A DNA stretch of 64,000 bases from Serripes groenlandicus (Eukaryota; Mollusca; Bivalvia; Cardiida; Cardiidae). Positions 56,635 through 64,000 of this stretch are shown piece by piece. The notes under the pieces were generated by a model that had not been told where the DNA came from, did no database searches, and saw nothing but the letters and a program-made list of their open reading frames with translations. The stretch is taken from NCBI GenBank assembly GCA_031761405.1, contig JASEVX010000011.1, forward strand, positions 33,908,415 through 33,972,414. Direction: 5' to 3'. Position numbers and translations under genes: made by a program. Positions within the stretch are counted from its first letter, which is position 1. Each line of letters begins with the position of its first letter.

Positions 56635-58173
56635 ACAAGAGAAAGTTGATGCAACGCATCAATGTCGCCGGATATCCATAGTGCAGTTATGCATAACACT
56701 AACATTATAGTAGTTGAATAAACAGTTATCAACTGAGGGGCATATTGGAACATCAGGGGTGGGGTCAAGTGAAAATGTATCATAACTTGCATTATTTTGT
56801 CAACGAAGTGAATGATAATTGAAGCCTTTCATTGTTTATGATCAATCTCCATTCCAAAGTAGGTTGACCATACACACAACCTAACTAATTATTGATCATA
56901 AACAGTAATGGAAATGAGTAATCTTGCCAATCATTAGTCTTAGTATGTATACAGTGCTTTCATTAAGGAATAATGATAAGATTTGTGAATTCCACATACA
57001 CTTTTCAAGATGTTTGTCAGAATATTTGAATTTTATTATTTTTCAATAAAACCACAAAACAGACAATTTAGGATTTGCATGCAATAGCACGTCATTTTTC
57101 CTTTCCTCTTTTAAAGTCCACAGTGGACACCTTTGCAGCAATCTACTTTTAAAACAATGAGATAAGGGTTAAATCGCTGAAGACATGAGTTTTCTCTTTT
57201 TCTCAAAATGATATTAGCTTAGCATTCTAATTATATCATACTTTAACAAATGTTGAAGTGTAGTCCAATATCTATAAATTAGACCACCTTCGAAATATAA
57301 TATCAACTAAACAGTTAAATCTCATTGAAATTTTTGTATAATTTAAACTTAATTTCGAACATAAACTTAGCCCTACAACATATTAATTTATTTTAATTCT
57401 TTCCTTCCTTTTTTATAATGAATACAAAAAACTACTCATGTTTTAAAATTATATTATGATGAGCGCCCTTGTGTCAATGATGCATAACAATATGCAGATC
57501 GGAAGCAATATGCCTTTAGGGAATTAAATGACACATTTAAAATTGCCAAGGACGAAATAATTTTGTACGAAAGACCCGATTCTTTCTTATTCGCAGAGGT
57601 GTCGTTCTTGAAACTCTCTTTATAGGCAGAGAGTGTTCGTTCAAAGTAATTTTTCCATTAAAACCAGTCTTATCTCGGTTTGTTATTTTCTTCATTTGTT
57701 TCGAACCAAATAAACATTTTAAATCACCTATAATCTACTATTTGTAAGTGAGTGTAAAGAGCGGCTCTCTGCAAAGGAGATTGATCTACGCAGTTGGTAT
57801 TCGCGAGTCAGGCAGGTGCGCGTAAGTAAACAAATTAGACTGCGGCGTAAAGGTTTGTAGTTATCGACTTTTAATTACGTGTAGTATATAGTGTAAAATA
57901 AACCTTACCAGTCTAGCTAATAGGGACTGTTTTGTCTTCGTAAATAAAACAAAAAAACATAAATGCGAGTCAAAATAAAGAAACTGAAAATACCTAAAAC
58001 ATCGGAATATTTATTTCATTTTAAATGTGTCATTACTTAGTGTTTTTAAACAAACAAAATTGTAATATGTTCAAGACATCTAAATGTCTTTCTTTCTAAT
58101 AATAATCCCCCCTCCCATGTGATTTCAGAAAACCTATTAAAAATAGAAGTCGCGGGCTTCTGCCCGGCGACTA
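56635..58173 (-). mobile_element. Helentron-like insertion with empty site in unit A
   Basis: Left end ACAAGAGAAAG + hairpin TTGATGCaacGCATCAA + TGTCGCCGG; right end GCCCGGCGACTA. Unit A at 43650-43660 reads TTCTT|ATTAAAT and unit B reads TTCTT|ACAAGA...GACTA|ATTAAAT, so there is no target duplication. The 1.5 kb interior is AT-rich with no ORF and includes a decayed MITE near 57100. Confidence 0.75.
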
Positions 58174-58359
58174 ATTAAATTGATTAGTTTATATTAGTTA
58201 TGAGACTAAAATACAGCGGGATTTGAATTGGTGTACAAGTGGATACAATTGAGCATCCGTTGTTTTGTAGTTTTCCTTTGCTCAAATTTGTTTGGAGTTA
58301 ATATATAGGGGTTTTCCCCCAATAAAATACTAATTTGACACACAAAACTAGGTATAAGT

Positions 58360-58701
58360 TTACATTTTAGAAGCCATTTTGGATTGATCGTACATGGCTT
58401 TCATAGGCCCAAGACCTTCTTCATTACACGCATCGAACTCGGGTTGTAACTCCGAACGCACCCTACCAACCCAGGCCTTGAGTCTGGGATTCGACATAAA
58501 CAGCGTGTCATCGCCAACGACCTGCAGCTGTAAGAGTTCACACACGGCCTGGATGTCCGCCACGGATATCACGTCACCACACAAGAACTTTCTGTCCTGC
58601 AGGAAGTAGGTGTCCAGGTGTTTGATTGATGTCTTTAACTGTGCTGTGAACTGGGCTACCTCGACTTGTTTTACTGGTCTTCGTCTTAGTGTGTTGATAT
58701 A
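58360..58701 (-). CDS. Glutathione S-transferase theta, terminal exon (unit B)
   Basis: The acceptor gatttttcag precedes TAT at 58701, and the stop is at 58360-58362. It is phase 0, which fits exon 3 exactly, so exons 1+2+3+4 would give 232 residues, a normal theta GST length. Residues 120-232 hold the C-terminal helical domain (KFLCGDVISVADIQAVCELL; NPRLKAWVGRVRSEL). The intact frame and near-identity to unit A argue that at least one copy is or was functional until recently. Confidence 0.9.
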   Translation of the reverse strand, partial: YINTLRRRPVKQVEVAQFTAQLKTSIKHLDTYFLQDRKFLCGDVISVADIQAVCELLQLQVVGDDTLFMSNPRLKAWVGRVRSELQPEFDACNEEGLGPMKAMYDQSKMASKM

Positions 58702-58837
58702 CTGAAAAATCATAATAATTATTATTATTCCTTATTAATCCTCCCCAAAGTACAGACGTATTGCATCAAAAACATTGTGGCAACGAACAATTTCTTTTTT
58801 TGCCACAACGTGTTCAACTCTATTCAATAATTAAACG

Positions 58838-58980
58838 TTAACCCTTTCCCACATACAAATCCGAAAAACAACGTGGCAAAAAGGGAATCGTTTTGAGCAA
58901 TTTCTCCTTTTGTCACAATGTTTGCAAAAGTCAAATGCTGTAGAGGCGTCAAAAAGCGTCTACATGTGGGAAAGGGTTAA
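58838..58980. mobile_element. piggyBac-type MITE, short form
   Basis: TTAA-CCCTTTCCCACATAC to CATGTGGGAAAGGG-TTAA, about 35 bp shorter than its unit A partner. Confidence 0.75.
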
Positions 58981-59836
58981 TTAACAGAACATTTCTATCC
59001 TTTTATCTAGATGTTTTTCAATATCTTCTGTTTCAGATTTGCTGTATATATGGAAAAAGTTTAAATACTTTAAAGTAAAAAGATGTATACTGTGATAAAC
59101 TACTTTTTTCAAACATTTGAGTTTTATAAAGTACTACTTCTACTGTTTACTCTGTATTCACCCAGTCTCTAAATGTTATCAGCCAGAAAATGCATAAAAT
59201 AATCAGAACAGTTCAGTTTGTTTTAGTGTCAGAATCAAGATATGTTTCCCGTTTTTGAACACCAAAAAGAGCTATTTTCACTAGTTGCATGTGTTTAAAT
59301 CGTTAAAATAGCACATTTGATGCTAGCTCATAGAATAAACACGTCTAAATTTTACACCGATACAACAAATTCTCTTCTATTTACATGTATCTACTATAAT
59401 TGACAGTATATTATCGACTTAGCATTGTATTTAAAAATAGCATACGTATATATCCATAGTCAGTAGGACACTGTTTCAGTAAAATACATTTTACTTTGTA
59501 ATTGCAGATTACAGGTTCGATTAAAACGATTGGCAATATGCTATCTTTAAGCAACGGCCTCTCGATATTTGGTTCGAAAACTAATTAAGCTAAGATGTGA
59601 CGCTACTAGCAAAATATAATTCTTCAACATTGAGTTACACCGATACACAGTTATTGAGAACGCAATATTTATGTTCCCACGGTTGAAGCCCCCCTTTCCT
59701 GCATATAAACGTTTCTCGACTAAAGAATCGTGTACCATTCTGATTACATCTAAGTTCTCTTTGTTCTCATGTCATTGTTTTTGCCGCGGATAAGAACAAT
59801 GCAACTTCAGACCTTTGACAATGAATAGCTTAATTT

Positions 59837-60096
59837 AATTTTTTCCCACCTATAGACGCTTTCTGACGCCTCTGCAGCAGACGAATTTTGAAAACATTGT
59901 GACAAATGGAGAAATGGCTCCAAATATTGTGACAAAAGGAGAAATTGGCTCAAAACGAGCCATTTCACCTTTTTCCACAACATTTTTAACTCTTTTCGGT
60001 TATAATACCTTCTTTTTCAGAGATTTTCCATTATATTTTCTAGATGGTTTCGAAGTAGTCTGCTGCAGATTTTTCGTATATGTGGGGAAGGGTTAA
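59837..60096. mobile_element. piggyBac-type MITE
   Basis: Partner of 45316-45574; right end TATGTGGGGAAGGG-TTAA. Confidence 0.7.
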
Positions 60097-60822
60097 TCTG
60101 CTAGGTAGTATGTTACATGGAAGACTAACCCTATTAAGCTGATTTTGTGCTCATTTTCAACTTTAAAAGAAATAATTTCCATGTAGATACTATTCAAATG
60201 TTATCAAATCAGGTTTTACTTGGTGTGACGTAGTGTTGAAGCGAAGGAACAATTGAAATAGTTTTCATTGTTTATAAATCGTGACCCCCAAATTCGTGAG
60301 ACTGTCCCGTAAACCGTTCCCCACATACAATACATCTGCAGCAGACGATCATTGAAATCATGTTGGCAAACAATATAGAAACTGTTATATAAATGATTGT
60401 TTTTGTTAATATAATTGAAAAGAAGTGGGGCGTCATTACGTATAATCTGCTACGCCATATTATCTTAGAATTCGTAGTCCTAGGAATTAAAGGTACTAAC
60501 AATAATCTTAGACAAACCCCATTACTTTAATCTTCATGGTTGCATCGAAATAGATTTGCATTTTCTTTAGAGTATCATGTCGTGAAGACGATTCTCTAAA
60601 ACACGGTTTCAAAATTGCCCAAGATGCGTATTTTCTCCTTTTCTCACGATGTTTTCAAAATTGGTTAACATAACACACATGCTCTTCTGATTATACAGAC
60701 TTTCTATATATGTCCTTAAATGTGTTCTAAGCAGACGACTCATAAACTATAATATCAGGTAAACAGTTACAATGATGCCAATTAGTTACAACCCACATAA
60801 AGGTTTAGAACGAGGAGCTAAC

Positions 60823-60976
60823 CTGGTGCCTGAACAACATCATTGACACGTATCGTACATTAGTGTGATGCCAGTGGAGATACTCCTCGACCTTTGCCTG
60901 CTGGAGAAGGTCTTCCGTTGGGTACCAATGTTCCGGTAGTTTGTATTTACATTTGAGGTATTTGAATATCGCCGCA
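60823..60976 (-). CDS. Glutathione S-transferase theta, exon 3 (unit B)
   Basis: The acceptor tttcttcag precedes T at 60976; the donor CAG|gttagc follows 60823. The first base completes Ser68 (AG|T) and the exon ends in phase 0 at Gln119. It reads AAIFKYLKCKYKLPEHWYPT, then EDLLQQAKVEEYLHWHHTN: the end of the thioredoxin-like domain with the glutathione-contacting S-A-I motif, and the start of the helical domain. No counterpart was found in unit A. Confidence 0.88.
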
Positions 60977-61095
60977 CTGAAGAAATAAGGATACACAATG
61001 TGAGAGGTGTATTATCATAACGAAAGTTAAGGCACTATTTAAAAATATTAGTATCTTGACAGCGCTTTATCAAAACGAAACTATTTTATCTAAAG

Positions 61096-61290
61096 CGGCG
61101 TCTTCCGTGTAGTACCAATAATCCGGAAAGTTGGTACTTACATTTTAGATATTTGAATATCGCAGCACTGAAATAAGGACACGAAGTGTAACTAAGAGTT
61201 TGATTAACATAACGAAAGTAAAGCCATTATTTAAAATAAACTATAGTATCTTAGCAAACGCTTTGCTGAAACGAAACTTTTATCGAAAGC
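61096..61290 (-). pseudogene. Tandem relic of GSTT exon 3 start and intron
   Basis: A 191-bp tandem copy of the 5' part of exon 3 with its upstream intron. The acceptor cttatttcag and AAIFKYLKCKYQ survive at 61167-61132; then one extra base shifts the frame, and homology ends at about 61100. It lies upstream of the true exon 3 in the direction of transcription, so it offers a decoy 3' splice site. Confidence 0.7.
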
Positions 61291-61615
61291 GGCGTTGCTA
61301 TAAATAAAACCAACCCGGCATTCTATAAGAGGTGTACTCCAATAATGTTAGTATTGACAATTGACAAGGAAAACTGTTGTATCAATGCAATATCAACGAT
61401 TCAAACAATGCGTTGAGAGGTGCAAACAAACATATAGTTTTCAAATTCAATATTAAGCACTAAAATCAAGAGATGTCACATTTATTCTATTAATAAGAAT
61501 ACAAAAGTTGTTACCGTGCAGTCTAATTAGGGGTCGTTCATGTTCGCATTGTTTCTTAAACTATTTTCAGTTCTGTATCAAAAGCATTCTTCTAATATTC
61601 TAGAAGTTAGATCTG

Positions 61616-61770
61616 TATATGAGCCGTTCCACGAGAAAACCAACATTTATATTGACTGTGCGGAAAGTGTCGGACCGGATTAGCCTGCGCGGACTGCGCA
61701 GGCTCATCCGGTTCGATACTTTACGCACAGTCAATAATGTTGAGATTTCTCGTGGAAAAGGCTCATATAT
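61616..61770. mobile_element. TATGAGCCG foldback MITE in GSTT intron 2
   Basis: An almost complete 155-bp inverted repeat: ATGAGCCGTTCCACGAGAAA at the left, its complement at the right, inner arms TGACTGTGCGGAAAGTGTCG, and a GCCTGCGCggactGCGCAGGC core. Confidence 0.85.
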
Positions 61771-61834
61771 TTGTCAGATGATGTCCGATGCACACGAGTC
61801 CTAACTAGGTTACAGAAATAGTTGTCGCCCTTAC

Positions 61835-61924
61835 CTCTCTCCAAGAACGAAAGCCATTGTCATCAATAACGGGTATTCTTTGAATTGGAGTTGACCTTCG
61901 TAAACTCTTCACCCAATTGTTCAC
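61835..61924 (-). pseudogene. Glutathione S-transferase theta, exon 2 (unit B), two frame shifts
   Basis: The acceptor gtattacag precedes GT at 61924; the donor AGAG|gtaagg follows 61835. It reads GEQLGEEFTKVN, shifts, then PIQRIPVIDDNGF, shifts, then VLGE. IPVIDDNGF is the conserved cis-Pro and glutathione-binding loop of the N-terminal domain. The exon is 90 nt, and removing one base near 61889 and one near 61849 gives 88 nt, the length this exon has in other theta genes and the one that fits the phases of exons 1 and 3. It is either a recent pseudogene or two sequence errors near an assembly gap. Confidence 0.75.
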
Positions 61925-61968
61925 CTGTAATACGAAGAAACATTGGAATTGCCACTCGAGACATTCAG

Positions 61969-62165
61969 TTTACCCTTTTCCCACATACAGACACTTTCTG
62001 ACGCCTCATGCAGCAGACGATTTACGAAAACATTCTGGCAAAAGGAGAACTTTCTACTATTGCCACATATTTTCATCGAATTTAATAAATGCTCTTTCAT
62101 TCACAGCGAGTTTCCGACTTTGCGACTAAATGTTCTCAAATCGTCTGCTGCAGATGTGTGGTATG
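61969..62165. mobile_element. piggyBac-type MITE, diverged
   Basis: TTTACCCTTTTCCCACATAC at the left; GTCTGCTGCAGATGTGTGG at the right. It lies 45 bp upstream of GSTT exon 2 on the minus strand. Confidence 0.65.
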
Positions 62166-62211
62166 TATGATATAGTATATATTCTTTATTTCCTCCAAAG
62201 ATGAAGAGGAT

Positions 62212-62245
62212 GGGGGGAGGGGGGGGGGGGGGGGGGAGGGGGGGG
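62212..62245. repeat. Poly-G tract
   Basis: About 34 bases of G with only two A interruptions. Confidence 0.95.
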
Positions 62246-62389
62246 TAATACGCTTGCGATCAATGATCCACTTTTTTCTTCTTTTATGCGGGTGGATTCA
62301 AGCTATGCTGAATACCTCCGTATATTGTCATGCAAAGCTTTCAGGAAGTGTAAATTTGTATTTTTTTTTGTGCTGCCCTCTGTTTTTTC

Positions 62390-63110
62390 AAGCCGGGTCA
62401 AAAACTAGGTCATTAAGCCAAATTGAATGGGAAATATTGGTTAACACTCTAGAGACCACATTTTCAACTTGAGCATGTTGAAACGTTATCAGAACGTTCG
62501 TCTTGATGATGTAAATCAAGTTCGAACATGAGTCGTGTCGGGTCAAAAAGTAGGTCACTAGGTCAAATTGAAGGAAAAAGCCTGTTAACACTCTAGAGGC
62601 CGCAATTTTTGCTTCAGCCGTTTGAAATATGTCTGAATGTTTATCTATATGATAGCTAGACCAAGGTCGAATATGGGTCATAATGTGTCAGAAACAAGGT
62701 CAATAAGGAAAATATTGTTAACACTCTAGAACTAAACTAGGTCACTAAGCCAAATTGAATGGAAATATTGTTAACACTCTAGAGGCCTTATTTTCAACTT
62801 AAGCATGTTGAAATTTTTATCAGATTGTTTGTCTTGATAATATGTAGGTTCAAGTTCGAACATGGGTTATGATGGGTCCCAAAAAGTAGGTCACTAGGGT
62901 CAAAGTTTGAAGGAAAAACTTGTAAAACACTCTAGAGGTCGCAATTTTTGCTTCAGCCAGTTTTTGAAATGTTGTCAGAATGTTTGTATGATATTCAGGT
63001 CAAGTTCGAATATGGGTCATGCCGGGTTAAAAATTAGGTCACTAGGCCAAATTGAAGGAAAAATCTTGTTAACACTCTAGAGCCAACATCTCCCGCATTT
63101 GAGTACTGTC
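62390..63110. repeat. ~150-200 bp tandem repeat, about 5 units
   Basis: GTCACTAGGTCAAATTGAAG, TTAACACTCTAGAGGCC and TTTTGCTTCAGCC recur from 62400 to 63085. Similar in style to the GGTCAAGGTCA monomers elsewhere in the window. Confidence 0.75.
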
Positions 63111-63209
63111 CAGTACTTTGATTTTGTTAAAGGGTTAACCTTACCCTAGCGTGTGTAACGAAAATCAAGTTTTTAATCCTTTAACAGATTAGAGAGGCAT
63201 TAAGACACT

Positions 63210-63409
63210 NNNNNNNNNNNNNNNNNNNNNNNNNNNNNNNNNNNNNNNNNNNNNNNNNNNNNNNNNNNNNNNNNNNNNNNNNNNNNNNNNNNNNNNNNNN
63301 NNNNNNNNNNNNNNNNNNNNNNNNNNNNNNNNNNNNNNNNNNNNNNNNNNNNNNNNNNNNNNNNNNNNNNNNNNNNNNNNNNNNNNNNNNNNNNNNNNNN
63401 NNNNNNNNN
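63210..63409. other. Assembly gap, exactly 200 N
   Basis: 200 Ns, a placeholder length. The left flank GAGGCATTAAGACACT matches unit A up to 49416; the right flank TAGATCGGTGTGCTCCCAC matches 53773 onward. The unit A interval between these points is 4.36 kb and holds the palindromic element and GSTT exon 1. Confidence 0.95.
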
Positions 63410-64000
63410 TAGATCGGTGTGCTCCCACCTATACACGTCCTCGGAATGATAATGGAGTAATACAGCGGGGATTCGAATCGTACAGTTATGTAAAAGTAAT
63501 GCAAACACGAGTACTGTGGAAAAGGATGAAGAATGATGATGATGGGAATCTTTGATAAGTAAGTACAGTCGTTCGTTCAAGAGATCTTATGTCGGAGGAT
63601 TTAACAACACCATTTACAACATAAAAATAATTATTATATGTGGAAAAGAGAGGTGTGACAGTTACGTGGGTCACTATGATATTACCAATGAGGAACGTAG
63701 TCATCGGCGGTGCTCTATCAGACTTATCGTTGCAAACCAACGACAATAGTGACTTTGTTTTTTAAACAATACATTTTGGCCCGCGTCATATTATGTGCAA
63801 ACTGTGGTATGACTAAGAGTTTCAGAGAACGCCACAGTCCATATGAGACCAATTTTCGTCATAAATGAAGAAGTCACCGAATATGATAGATAGATAGATA
63901 GATAGGTAGTTTATTTTCTACTTGTACAAGCATAGAACATCATTGTAACAAATTCAAAATACAAATTCAATTTCTTTTTACAAATACAAATACAAAATCA
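63410..64000 (+). pseudogene. LINE ORF1 remnant (unit B) with GATA-tailed insert
   Basis: Homologous to 53773-54390. RSYVGGFNNTI is readable near 63585, but the frame is broken several times by single-base differences relative to unit A. The (GATA)n tail starts at about 63885, as in unit A, so the nested insertion predates the duplication. Confidence 0.65.

Larger units (their letters stand above)
58702..60822. other. GSTT intron 3, unit B
   Basis: Non-coding intron with MITEs at 58838-58980, 59837-60096 and a fragment near 60310-60375. From about 60480 it has no counterpart in unit A. Confidence 0.6.
55183..64000. repeat. Segmental duplication, unit B (to the window end)
   Basis: Starts with the same TCGGTAAATAATGAATATAT as unit A. 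Relative to A it has two insertions (56325-56562 and 56635-58173), lacks 43083-43425, and contains GSTT exons 2-3, where A has other sequence. Confidence 0.8.

Noticed and set aside
62212..62245. Functional G-quadruplex
   Set aside because: It is a simple poly-G run in a region of doubtful sequence quality; nothing ties it to a gene function.

Overview
This is eukaryotic nuclear DNA, most likely from a bivalve mollusc. Split genes with GT-AG introns, AT-rich introns, tRNA-derived SINEs, CR1/L2-type LINEs with a GDSL/SGNH domain in ORF1, and many non-autonomous repeats with ~150-166 bp internal monomers all fit a bivalve. A heterodont such as Dreissena is possible, but I cannot prove the species from the sequence. 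Two host genes are recognisable; almost everything else is transposable elements, satellites and their relics. Left part (1-9.6 kb): a LINE fragment, a ~110 bp tandem repeat, then EXO5 (exonuclease V) on the + strand. EXO5 has three exons (1790-1862, 6190-6390, 7940-8691) that join in frame to 341 codons plus stop and keep the PD-(D/E)xK catalytic residues and the four Fe-S cysteines. Its first intron holds a ~1.9 kb long-TIR element (probably an internally deleted MULE with a PHD-like zinc-finger exon), piggyBac-type MITEs and other repeats. Middle part (10-42 kb): no host gene seen. It holds head-to-tail Helentron-like non-autonomous elements (called here HINE families A and B, sharing ~166 bp monomers), a nearly intact 5.0 kb CR1/L2-type LINE inserted in one of them, and ~9 kb of a 51 bp satellite. 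The LINE 3' end and the satellite were duplicated together in tandem. After this come a hAT-like element with a Helitron-like element inside it, and more piggyBac MITEs. Right part (42-64 kb): a tandem segmental duplication of about 13 kb carrying a theta-class glutathione S-transferase gene on the - strand. Unit A (42144-55182) has GSTT exon 1 (51495-51609) and the terminal exon (43826-44167), but I find no exons 2-3. Unit B (55183 to the window end) has exon 2 (61835-61924, with two apparent extra bases), exon 3 (60823-60976) and the terminal exon (58360-58701); exon 1 is probably lost in a 200-N gap. Comparing the units gives natural empty sites that show how three element classes inserted. 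Unit A also carries a 1.8 kb transposon whose interior is ~80 copies of 10-bp palindromes spaced every 21 bp, with an exact 8-bp target duplication. The unit B gap begins inside the matching target sequence. The best candidates for something undescribed are this palindrome-array element and the common architecture (inner inverted motif, tandem monomers, hairpin, CTTG/CTAG end) shared by at least four repeat families here.
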